Shown here: one piece after another, positions 1-5,299 of the stretch
How the letters are laid out: each line of letters begins with the position of its first letter
Numbering within the stretch: position 1 is the stretch's first letter
Assembly: GCA_005884305.1 (NCBI GenBank)
Contig: VAYL01000003.1
Coordinates: 8,829 to 14,489, forward strand
Direction of reading: 5' to 3'
DNA from: Actinomycetota bacterium
GTDB taxonomy: Bacteria; Actinomycetota; Thermoleophilia; Solirubrobacterales; 70-9
Length of the DNA stretch: 5,661 nucleotides
Made by a program: the position numbers and the translations under genes
The notes under the pieces: model-generated
The model's input: the letters and a program-made list of their open reading frames with translations, nothing else
The model's database searches: none
What the model was told of the DNA's origin: nothing

Positions 1-820
1 GGCTTCCGAAGCGTTCCGTAGGTGCCGAAGTCGCGCTCGACGAGCCAGGCGATTCGCTCGCGCAGGAAGATCTTTGCGCTCCCCTCGATCTCCCCCATCT
101 GCCACTCGGCGCGGGAGGCGTAGTCGCGGCGGTCGAAGTCCTGGCGCGGCGTGAAGTCGTGCTCCGCCTTGGTCGCGTAGGAGACCTTGCCGCGAATCCG
201 CGAGAGCCGGAACACCCGGACCGCGCCGCGCTCGTGCGAGTGGCCGATCAAATAGAACTGGCCGTTGCGGAAGACGAGGTGGTACGGATCGACCTTGCGG
301 TCGGACTGCTCGTCGCGCTGCATCGAGTAGTAGCTGAACTCGATGGTCTTGCGCCTCGAGATCGCTGTCTCGATCTTGGCGAGCCGCTGCGAGAGCTCCC
401 GGCCACCGCCGGACGGAGCGAGCTTGACGTCGATCGGCGCCGAATCACCCTCCGTGAGCGGGCTCGGCCGTCCCCAGGAGACCTGCTGAAGCGCGAGCCG
501 GAGCGGTTCGGCGTATGCGAATTCCCCGTCGAGCAGCACGAGCGCCGTTCGCAGCGCCGCGAGCTCTCCGTCGGTGAACTCGATCGGCGGCAGGTAGTAG
601 TTCTCAGGCCCTCCGCCGGCTTGTCCACATTGAGCGAGATCCCGAGGCTCTCCAGCTCCGCGCGGTCGGCGTAAAAGCGTCGCGCGAAGGCGTCGTCGTT
701 CATCGAGCTGTAGCCCTCGACCTCGCGCTTGATCTCGAGCGCCGAGACCGGACGGCCGGTGGCCATCAGGAACGAGATCAGGGAGAGCTGGCGGATCAGC
801 TTCTCGGTGTCCTTGGCCAC
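1..820 (-). CDS. WYL-domain transcriptional regulator (PafB/PafC type), frameshifted and cut by the left edge
   Basis: The N-terminal part is a winged helix-turn-helix: an opening KDTEKLIRQL helix, then RRFYADRAELESLGI, typical of PafB/PafC-like regulators. A different minus-strand frame, open from 608 to the left edge, continues the same protein: PENYYLPPIEFTD, LLDGEFAYAEPLRLALQQ, a WYL core with DPYHLVFRNGQFYLIG and VRVFRLSRI, then the start of the C-terminal domain (FLRERIAWLVERDFGTYG). The frames meet near 606-610 (GAG GGC CTG against GGG CCT GAG), so 3n+1 bases seem to be missing; without a repair the first frame runs on as Ser/Arg-rich nonsense to 248. I chose GTG at 820 because a TATGCT box lies 6 bases upstream and the family normally begins close to this KDTEKL helix; ATG at 841 would add seven residues. 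WYL domains sense ligands or nucleic acid, and mycobacterial PafBC activates DNA-damage genes; its targets here are unknown. The frameshift may be a mutation or an assembly error. Confidence 0.85.
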
Positions 821-826
821 GGCGTG

Positions 827-854
827 AGCATAGGCGGTCATCGCCGAACGCCAA
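827..854 (-). promoter_or_regulatory. Putative sigma70-like promoter of the WYL gene, leaderless
   Basis: On the minus strand a TTGGCG -35 box (854-849) is followed after 16 bases by TATGCT (832-827), a TAnnnT -10 box. The GTG at 820-818 begins 6 bases after this box, so transcription would start at or next to the start codon, as in the leaderless mRNAs common in actinobacteria. No Shine-Dalgarno sequence is visible before either GTG 820 or ATG 841, which fits. If this is right, ATG 841 lies upstream of the transcript and is not the start. Confidence 0.45.
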
Positions 855-872
855 GTGATTCACGGGGCTCCG

Positions 873-887
873 GCCGCAAATTGCGGC
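873..887. promoter_or_regulatory. 15-base palindrome, candidate operator
   Basis: GCCGCAA and TTGCGGC flank a single central A, making seven-base arms without mismatch. The site lies in the 53-base gap between the exonuclease stop (895) and the WYL gene, about 18 bases upstream of the proposed -35 box. The position suits an operator bound by a dimer, possibly the WYL protein itself. It could also fold as a five-base-pair hairpin after the exonuclease gene, but no T-run follows on the minus strand, so it is a poor intrinsic terminator. Confidence 0.35.
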
Positions 888-894
888 GGCTAGA

Positions 895-1941
895 TCAGGC
901 CGCGCGGGAGCGGAAGTAGGCCGCCGAGTCGATCCCGCGGTCGAATCGCGACCAGCTCTCGCCGTCCGGCAATGCGCGCTCGATCCGGTCGAAGCTTCCG
1001 AGCTTGCCGCCGAGGTTGTCGATGGCGTGGACCAGGGTGGCCTCGCGGGTCGCGGGCGTCACCGGGGAGCCGTTCTCGAGCGTCCCGTGGTGGGAGAGCA
1101 CGATGTGGAATAGCGCCTGCGCAAGCTCGGGCTCGAAGCCGTCCATCCGTTCCACCTCGCGGCGCACGAGGTAGTAGCCGAGCGGGATCTCGCCCTGCAG
1201 GCGGCCGGCGTCGGTCAGATCGATCGCGAGCGGGTCGTCGTTGTAGGCCATCGTCTTTCCGATGTCGTGAAGCAGCGCGCCCGCGATCGCGATGTCACGG
1301 TCGATTCCGGGAAATGCGGCCGCTGCGGCGCTCACCGCTTGCGCGACCGAGACGGTGTGATCGAGCAGGCCGTGGCGGTAGGCCTGGTGGTAGTACTTGG
1401 CCGCGGGCGCGTCCCGGAAGCGTTGCCACACCGGAGAATCGGCAGCAAAGAAGCAGTCGAGCAGAGCGGCCAGCTGCGGATTCTGGATCGTGGCGAGGAG
1501 CTCTCGAAGCTGCGACTCGAGGCGCTCGACCGGCACGCTCGGCCCCTCAGCGAGATCTGCGGGATCGAACTCGCCGTCGCGCGCGGCACGGATGGCCTCG
1601 ATCGTGATCTTGCGGCCGTACTGGGGGTGCACGGCGAAGCGGCCCGCGATGTGGACGGCCGAACCGGGCGTCGCGGCCTCGAAGAACTCGGCGACGCCAT
1701 CCCACGCGACCGCCTCGACCGCACCCGAGCGGTCGCAGACCATCAGGCGCAGCCAGTCTTCGCCGTTTCGCCGCTGGCGAAGCTCGCGCTCGCGGACGCC
1801 GAACACGCCCGCGATCTGCTGGCCGTCGGCGAGATCGCGTACCCATGCGCGCTCCGGCGCATGGCCGTTTTGCCTGCTCGCGCCGTTCTCCGCGGCCTGC
1901 CGGAGGACCGGTTGCTCGGTTAGTGAGACCTGTTCGCTCAT
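895..1941 (-). CDS. 3'-5' exoribonuclease, YhaM-like (OB fold + HD domain)
   Basis: The 348-residue protein has the YhaM/CBF1 layout. Residues about 30-120 form an OB-fold nucleic-acid-binding domain (VRDLADGQQIAGVFGVRE, WLRLMVCDRSGAVEAVAWDG, GRKITIEAI). Residues about 180-320 form an HD hydrolase domain whose metal ligands can be seen: HGLLDHT (H190, H195), LLHDIGK (H225, D226), LSHHG (H284, H285) and HAIDNLGGK (H305, D308). Known members are cytoplasmic, Mn-dependent enzymes that trim RNA, and in vitro single-stranded DNA, from the 3' end. ATG 1941 is chosen because the 34 residues upstream of it are not family-like and overlap the DUF4235 gene, and because a TACTGT box lies just before it. 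No Shine-Dalgarno is evident. The first 30 residues are polar and probably disordered. All catalytic residues are present, so I expect an active enzyme. Assignment to the YhaM family is firm; the exact substrate is not known. Confidence 0.9.
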   Translation of the reverse strand: MSEQVSLTEQPVLRQAAENGASRQNGHAPERAWVRDLADGQQIAGVFGVRERELRQRRNGEDWLRLMVCDRSGAVEAVAWDGVAEFFEAATPGSAVHIAGRFAVHPQYGRKITIEAIRAARDGEFDPADLAEGPSVPVERLESQLRELLATIQNPQLAALLDCFFAADSPVWQRFRDAPAAKYYHQAYRHGLLDHTVSVAQAVSAAAAAFPGIDRDIAIAGALLHDIGKTMAYNDDPLAIDLTDAGRLQGEIPLGYYLVRREVERMDGFEPELAQALFHIVLSHHGTLENGSPVTPATREATLVHAIDNLGGKLGSFDRIERALPDGESWSRFDRGIDSAAYFRSRAA

Positions 1942-1950
1942 CGGTCGCTC

Positions 1951-1979
1951 ACAGTAGAGAGGGACCCGGACGGGCCAAA
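1951..1979 (-). promoter_or_regulatory. Putative sigma70-like promoter of the exonuclease gene, near-leaderless
   Basis: Minus-strand TTTGGC (1979-1974), a 17-base spacer and TACTGT (1956-1951) precede ATG 1941 by 9 bases. Transcription would begin about 0-3 bases before the ATG. The layout and -35 sequence resemble those in front of the WYL gene (TTGGCG, TATGCT). This suggests the exonuclease gene has its own promoter even though the DUF4235 gene ends only 65 bases upstream on the same strand. Confidence 0.45.
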
Positions 1980-2006
1980 TCTCCCCACGTCGGCGAGAAG
2001 CGGCGA

Positions 2007-2288
2007 CTATTCGCTCGGCTCCGGCTCCTCCTGGCCGGGCCACGAGCCCGTCAGCCGGTAGAAGCCGAGGCGCGATCCGCGGTCGGCGAGGCCCCGCATC
2101 ATCCGGAAGATCGCCCCCTCCAATGCCAGCGCGGCCGCGAGCTTTGCCCAGGTGACCTCGCGGTGCTCGGGCTCGGGCGGCTCCTCTTCGTCGACCATGC
2201 CCCAGGCGAGGTCAAAGAGCTTCTTCGAGAGCAGGCCCGCGATCAGTCCGCCCGCGATGCTGAAGGGGATGAACAGCAGCTTGCCCAC
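2007..2288 (-). CDS. Small DUF4235-like membrane protein
   Basis: The 93-residue protein opens with a hydrophobic helix (about residues 3-20, LLFIPFSIAGGLIAGLL) followed by SKKLFDLAW. An acidic Pro/Glu linker (32-42, EEEPPEPEH) comes next, then EVTWAKLAAALALEGAIF (about 44-61), which may be a second membrane segment, then a basic stretch (RMMRGLADRGSR) and an acidic tail. This matches my memory of DUF4235 proteins of actinobacteria, which have two membrane helices and no known function. The GTG start lies two bases after the YihY stop (TAG, CC, GTG), which indicates translational coupling and one operon; no strong Shine-Dalgarno is visible. The length is near the family norm. The link to YihY suggests an envelope role, but that is inference only. 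Confidence 0.75.
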   Translation of the reverse strand: MGKLLFIPFSIAGGLIAGLLSKKLFDLAWGMVDEEEPPEPEHREVTWAKLAAALALEGAIFRMMRGLADRGSRLGFYRLTGSWPGQEEPEPSE

Positions 2289-2290
2289 GG

Positions 2291-3340
2291 CTATGCCCGC
2301 TTGGCCTCGTTCGAGGCCGGGGTGCGCGGCTCCATCGCGATCGTGTGCTCCTCGGGCACGCCGCTCTCGAGCTCACGGCCGCGCTCCATCTCCGCGTTCA
2401 TCTCCGCCCCGAGCAGCACCGCGCAGTTGGAGACCCACAGCCAGATCAGGAACACGATCACTCCCGCGAGGCTCCCGTAGGTCGCGTTGTAGGAACCGAA
2501 GTTCGCGACGTACACGGCGAAGCCGGCCGAGGCGATCATCCAGACCAGCACGGCGAGTACGCCTCCTGGGGTGATCCACCTGAATCCGGGGTGCCTCACA
2601 TTGGGCGCCCCGTAGTAGAGGATCGCCAGCATCGTCATCAAGACCAAGACGATCACGGGCCACTTCACGATGTTGAAGATCGTGACCGCCGTGCCCTCCA
2701 GCCCGAAGAGCTTTCCGACCTGCGAGGCAAGCGGGCCGCTGATCACGACCGCGATGGCGCTGACGGCGACGAGGAGCAGGAGGATCAGCGTCATGCCGAC
2801 CTGCAGCGGCCGAAGCTTCCAGAAGGGGCGCCCCTCGTCCATCTCGTAGATGGCGTTCGACGCCCGCGAGAACGCACCGACGTAACCCGAGGCCGACCAG
2901 AGCGCGCCCACCAGACCGATGACGAACGCCACTCCGGCCGTCCCCTGACTCGCCGCGATCTGCTTGATCGCCCCGCTCACTATGTCCTGCGCAGGCCCGG
3001 GCCCGAGGTCGTTGATGTTGTTGAGGACCGAGTTCGTCGCAGACTCGCCGGCTAGCCCGAGGATCGAGACCAGCACGATCAGCGCCGGGAAGATCGACAG
3101 CACGGCGTAGTACGTCAGCGCCGCCGCCCAGTCGGTGAGGTTGTCGGCGCGGAACTCCGACACCGTTCGCTTGAGCACCCCCCACCACGAGCGTGCTCCC
3201 AAGTCAGTTGGGTGACGCGGTCCCTCCACCCCAGCAGGCTGGTTCCCGCTGGGGTGAAAGGTCAAACCGCGAACCAATGACGGCGGTTGGCGCCGCCTGA
3301 CGGCACCTGCTGCTGCGGCGACAAAGTCGCCGCCTTTCAC
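2291..3340 (-). CDS. YihY/BrkB family inner-membrane protein
   Basis: The family signature is clear: an amphipathic lead-in (WWGVLKRTVSEFRADNLTDW, 52-71), then AAALTYYAVLSIFPALIVLVS (first helix), LVGALWSASGYVGAFSRASNAIY, PGGVLAVLVWMIASAGFAVYV, and SYNATYGSLAGVIVFLIWLWVSNCAVLLGAEMNAE at the end. Six membrane segments lie near residues 74-96, 134-156, 182-204, 224-243, 258-280 and 288-312, with a charged C-terminal tail. The old label 'ribonuclease BN' is wrong for this family, and its molecular role remains unsettled. GTG 3340 has an AAGG five bases upstream and lies 7 bases after the lipoprotein stop. The first 38 or so residues are not family-like, however, and their DNA carries three inverted repeats, so translation may really start at GTG 3229 (MEGPRHPTDLG...), which has no visible Shine-Dalgarno. 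It is probably co-transcribed with the downstream DUF4235 gene. Confidence 0.93.
   Translation of the reverse strand: MKGGDFVAAAAGAVRRRQPPSLVRGLTFHPSGNQPAGVEGPRHPTDLGARSWWGVLKRTVSEFRADNLTDWAAALTYYAVLSIFPALIVLVSILGLAGESATNSVLNNINDLGPGPAQDIVSGAIKQIAASQGTAGVAFVIGLVGALWSASGYVGAFSRASNAIYEMDEGRPFWKLRPLQVGMTLILLLLVAVSAIAVVISGPLASQVGKLFGLEGTAVTIFNIVKWPVIVLVLMTMLAILYYGAPNVRHPGFRWITPGGVLAVLVWMIASAGFAVYVANFGSYNATYGSLAGVIVFLIWLWVSNCAVLLGAEMNAEMERGRELESGVPEEHTIAMEPRTPASNEAKRA
3227..3256. repeat. Inverted repeat, 9-base arms, in the 5' end of the YihY reading frame
   Basis: CACCCCAGC (3227-3235) pairs perfectly with GCTGGGGTG (3248-3256) around a 12-base loop. On the minus strand its end forms the alternative GTG start at 3229-3227, so a folded mRNA could hide or position that start. 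No T-run follows on either strand, so it is not a standard terminator. Confidence 0.5.
3315..3333. terminator. Stem-loop just after the lipoprotein gene
   Basis: GCGGCGAC (3315-3322) and GTCGCCGC (3326-3333) pair perfectly around a three-base loop, 14 bases beyond the lipoprotein stop on the minus strand. It could end or attenuate transcription between the lipoprotein and YihY genes. No T-run follows on the minus strand, so termination would be weak or factor-assisted. If the YihY start is really 3340, the hairpin lies inside codons 3-9. Confidence 0.3.
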
Positions 3341-3347
3341 ACCTGCC

Positions 3348-3890
3348 TTAGCCCTGTGGCGAAGCGTCCTTCGCGCACTCGGTCAGACCGATCGAGCTGG
3401 AAATGCTGTTGTCCTGCTTGTTGAGCGCATCGAGCTGCTGGCCGAGGGCCTGGGCCTGGCTCGAATCGTTCGCCTTTGCCGCGGCGATGAGCTTGTCGGC
3501 CAGCGCCTCCTCCTTCTGAGTGTTGGCCACCAACTTGTCGCGCTCGTTCTGCAGCTCACTCGGCGGAGTCAACGCCTCGAGCTTGCTCTCCGCCTCGCGC
3601 GCGATGGCCAGCTCCTGAGTGAGTAGTGGCACCAGCTCGCTTACCTGGGCGTTCTGCGGCGGCTGCTGGAGCGACTCGATCTTGTTGTTTACGTCTGCGC
3701 AGATCGCGTTGGCCTGAGACACGAACTCCTGCTTGCTCAACGGGGCGGACCCGCTTGCGCCGCTCGCGCCGCTCGCGCCCGTCGTGCTGCTGCTCCCCCC
3801 GCCGCCGCATCCCGCGACGGCGAGAGCCCCAACCGCGACGCATCCTGCGACTGCGGCAAGGCCAAATCGATCGATGACCCTTCTACGCAC
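3348..3890 (-). CDS. Secreted lipoprotein of unknown function
   Basis: The 180-residue protein has a lipoprotein signal: a basic start (MRRRVIDR), a hydrophobic stretch (FGLAAVAGCVAVGALAVAG) and the lipobox VAGC, making C28 the likely lipidated residue. A Gly/Ser linker follows, with three GAS units (38-46). The mature part (about 51-175) is mostly charged helix, with QEFVSQANAICADVNNKIESL, EAESKLEALTPPSELQNERDKL and LGQQLDALNKQDNSISSSIGLTEC. C64 and C172 sit at the two ends of this helical region and may form a disulfide. Actinobacterial lipoproteins with this CADVN...LTPP...GLTEC layout are familiar, but none I recall has a known function. GTG 3890 is well supported by AAGGGAG six bases upstream. 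It heads the minus-strand cluster and faces the exporter operon divergently. Confidence 0.85.
   Translation of the reverse strand: MRRRVIDRFGLAAVAGCVAVGALAVAGCGGGGSSSTTGASGASGASGSAPLSKQEFVSQANAICADVNNKIESLQQPPQNAQVSELVPLLTQELAIAREAESKLEALTPPSELQNERDKLVANTQKEEALADKLIAAAKANDSSQAQALGQQLDALNKQDNSISSSIGLTECAKDASPQG
3752..3778 (-). repeat. Three tandem 9-base units coding for the GAS linker
   Basis: Three consecutive 9-base units (CGCTTGCGC, CGCTCGCGC, CGCTCGCGC on the plus strand) encode the Gly/Ala/Ser linker behind the lipidated cysteine. The last two copies are identical and the first differs by one base. Being in-frame, changes in copy number would only alter linker length. Confidence 0.7.
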
Positions 3891-3999
3891 CAGCCACTCC
3901 CTTCAGTGAAGCCCCAGAACCCGATGAAACCCTGCACGGCGGAGTCACTAGTGCTGTGGGTGAGCCACTCGGCTCTCGATTACAAAGGCGGCGGCAGCC

Positions 4000-4005
4000 T
4001 AGCAT
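4000..4005 (+). promoter_or_regulatory. Possible -10 box for the exporter operon
   Basis: TAGCAT fits TAnnnT and lies 19 bases before the GTG start, leaving a short leader that holds the AAGGT ribosome-binding site at 4014-4018. The matching -35 position (around 3976-3982) has only a poor match (TCGATT), so this is a tentative call. No equally good box was found for the divergent lipoprotein gene in this 134-base region. Confidence 0.22.
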
Positions 4006-4024
4006 CCGGCTGTAAGGTCAAACC

Positions 4025-4660
4025 GTGCCCAAGCCCGAGACCATTTACGTCTTCGCCATCGCCTGCGCCGGGCTGGTGCTGCTCCCGGGGCCGGCACTCA
4101 TCTTCATCGTCACTCGGGGCGTCGTGCACGGGCGACGTGGCGGGCTGATCTCGACACTTGGGGTTGAGACCGGAAACGTGCTGCAGGTCCTGGCCGCGAC
4201 CGCCGGACTCGCGGCGATCGTCGCGTCCTCGGCGGAGGCCTTCAGCGTCATCAAGTACATCGGCGCCGCGTATCTCGTCTTCCTCGGCATCCGGGCGCTG
4301 ACCGGCGGGGGCGACGGAGGCCAGCTCGGCGTCCTCCGGAAGCGATCGCACCGGCGCCTGTATTTCGACGGCGTGATGGTCGGGGCGCTGAATCCAAAGC
4401 TCGCCCTGTTCCTACTGGCGTTCCTGCCGCAGTTCATCGATCCGTCGGTGGGACCCATCTGGCTGCAAACGCTCGTGTTGGGTCTGATCTTCAACGTGAT
4501 CGCCGCGATCGGCGATTCCCTGTTCGCGATCGCCGCCGCGGGTGCCGGCGGCCGCATCCGGACCTGGCTCGAGAGCCGGCGTTTGGCGCAGGCGAGCGGC
4601 GTCATCTATCTCGGGCTGGGCGCAGTGGCGGCCCTGAGCCACGCCGACACCAAGAGCTAA
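4025..4660 (+). CDS. LysE/RhtB family amino-acid exporter
   Basis: The 211-residue protein shows the RhtB/LysE pattern: a first helix ending in LLPGPALIFIVTRG (the family's PGP motif, 21-23), then HGRRGGLISTLGVETGNVLQVLAATAGLAAI, a third helix with IKYIGAAYLVFLGIRAL (76-92), a hydrophilic loop (94-112), and FDGVMVGALNPKLALFLLAFLPQFI, which holds the conserved NPK (123-125). Six membrane segments are expected near 6-28, 42-66, 72-92, 118-137, 145-171 and 190-207. Relatives export amino acids such as lysine, threonine, homoserine or leucine by proton exchange; the substrate cannot be read from sequence. GTG 4025 is supported by AAGGT seven bases upstream. Length and motifs are normal, so I expect a working exporter. 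It is probably the first gene of a two-gene operon. Confidence 0.93.
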   Translation: MPKPETIYVFAIACAGLVLLPGPALIFIVTRGVVHGRRGGLISTLGVETGNVLQVLAATAGLAAIVASSAEAFSVIKYIGAAYLVFLGIRALTGGGDGGQLGVLRKRSHRRLYFDGVMVGALNPKLALFLLAFLPQFIDPSVGPIWLQTLVLGLIFNVIAAIGDSLFAIAAAGAGGRIRTWLESRRLAQASGVIYLGLGAVAALSHADTKS

Positions 4661-4680
4661 CGCCAACTGAAAGGGGTCCG

Positions 4681-5199
4681 ATGACCGATCTCGGAGCGAC
4701 GTTCGACGCCCACGTGAAGGCGGAGTTCCAGGACCTGGATCTCGAGGCCACGATGGCGACGATGACGAGCGAGCCCTACGTTCACCACGTACCCACGATC
4801 ACCGGTGGCAACGGGACCGACGGCGTGCGCGAGTTCTATGCCCACCACTTCATCGGCCAGTGGCCGGACGACACCGAGACGCGCCAGATCTCGCGAACGG
4901 TCGGCGAGAACCAGGTCGTCGATGAGCTAATGATGACCTTCACCCACGACCGCGAAGTCGAGATCATGCTGCCGGGGATCCCGCCCACCGGACGGCGCAT
5001 CACGATCCCGGTGGTGGTGGTCGTCGGCTTCGAGAACGGCAAGGTCCACCACGAGCACATCTACTGGGACCAGGCGTCGGTCTTGGCGCAGGCGGGGCTC
5101 CTGGATCCGGGTGCGCTTCCCGTGACCGGATCCGAACAGGCCGAATCGCTCGTGGATCGGGGCCTGCCGAAGAACCGGCTGCTCGGCGCCGACGCCTGA
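4681..5199 (+). CDS. NTF2-like (SnoaL-type) domain protein
   Basis: The 172-residue protein has an NTF2-like cone fold: an N-terminal helix (about 5-28, DAHVKAEFQDLDLEATMATM), then YVHHVPTITGGNGTDGVREFYAHHF (33-57), TETRQISRTVGENQVVDELMMTFTH, and strands ITIPVVVVVGFENGKVHHEHIYWDQASVLAQAGLLDP (107-143). The invariant-looking HEHIYWDQASVL stretch and the LPGIPPTGRR turn recall the NTF2-like domain found alone or fused to dienelactone hydrolases; I infer a small-molecule binding pocket and possibly an enzyme, with no known reaction. The pocket histidines are candidates for function. ATG 4681 has a strong AAAGGGG four bases upstream. The 20-base gap from the exporter stop makes an operon likely. 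No signal peptide is seen, so it should be cytoplasmic. Confidence 0.86.
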   Translation: MTDLGATFDAHVKAEFQDLDLEATMATMTSEPYVHHVPTITGGNGTDGVREFYAHHFIGQWPDDTETRQISRTVGENQVVDELMMTFTHDREVEIMLPGIPPTGRRITIPVVVVVGFENGKVHHEHIYWDQASVLAQAGLLDPGALPVTGSEQAESLVDRGLPKNRLLGADA

Positions 5200-5213
5200 G
5201 CCCAGGCGGGCGA

Positions 5214-5240
5214 CAAGTTTTCGCACTAGGTGAGAACTTG
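5214..5240 (+). terminator. Stem-loop after the exporter/NTF2-like operon
   Basis: CAAGTTTTC (5214-5222) pairs with GAGAACTTG (5232-5240) with one T-G wobble, a nine-pair stem 14 bases after the NTF2-like stop. It could end the operon's transcript, but only TT, then GG, follows, so it is not a standard intrinsic terminator. Its two arms are also the first two boxes of the 20-base array, so it may instead be an operator. Confidence 0.3.
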
Positions 5241-5299
5241 GTCCGAGGTCTTGCAACTTTGAGCAGACTCGGCTAAGTTCCACCACGGATCTGCAACCT
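5215..5299. repeat. Array of five AAGTT/AACTT-like boxes with exact 20-base spacing
   Basis: AAGTT at 5215, AACTT at 5235, AACTT at 5255, AAGTT at 5275 and the near match AACCT at 5295 all begin exactly 20 bases apart. AACTT is the reverse complement of AAGTT, so the boxes run forward, reverse, reverse, forward, reverse-like. Twenty bases is about two helical turns, so all boxes lie on nearly one face of the DNA. The third and fourth boxes overlap the -35 and -10 elements of a putative promoter. This suits an operator array for a protein that binds in several copies, but the binding protein is unknown. Confidence 0.45.
5251..5279 (+). promoter_or_regulatory. Putative sigma70-like promoter with no evident gene
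   Basis: TTGCAA (5251-5256), a 17-base spacer and TAAGTT (5274-5279) make the best plus-strand promoter match in the window. Transcription would start near 5286 and run toward the convergent HD-GYP-like gene. The only reading frame just downstream is a ten-codon one (5305-5337). The promoter may therefore drive a small RNA, an antisense transcript or a short peptide. Confidence 0.4.

Noticed and set aside
1267..1957. Long plus-strand and minus-strand reading frames overlapping the exonuclease gene
   Set aside because: They are Arg/Ser/Ala-rich with no domain pattern, as expected for wrong frames of a GC-rich gene; the exonuclease frame has clear OB and HD motifs.
1988..2006. Imperfect inverted repeat just after the DUF4235-like stop
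   Set aside because: Only six pairs interrupted by a mismatch and without a T-run; not a convincing terminator.
2345..3188. Long reading frames on both strands across the YihY gene
   Set aside because: Their composition is charged and repetitive, without membrane segments or known motifs; the YihY frame explains the region.
3946..3953. Palindrome CACTAGTG in the divergent intergenic region
   Set aside because: Eight bases only, with no matching second site; too weak to call an operator.
3257..4025. Shared 12-base string AAGGTCAAACCG at 3257-3268 (offset by one base) and 4014-4025
   Set aside because: One such match is expected by chance in a window of this size, and the contexts differ (inside the YihY frame versus before the exporter start).
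4927..5286. Minus-strand frame of 119 codons overlapping the NTF2-like gene and the box array
   Set aside because: No recognisable domain and no ribosome-binding site. It lies opposite a well-supported gene.
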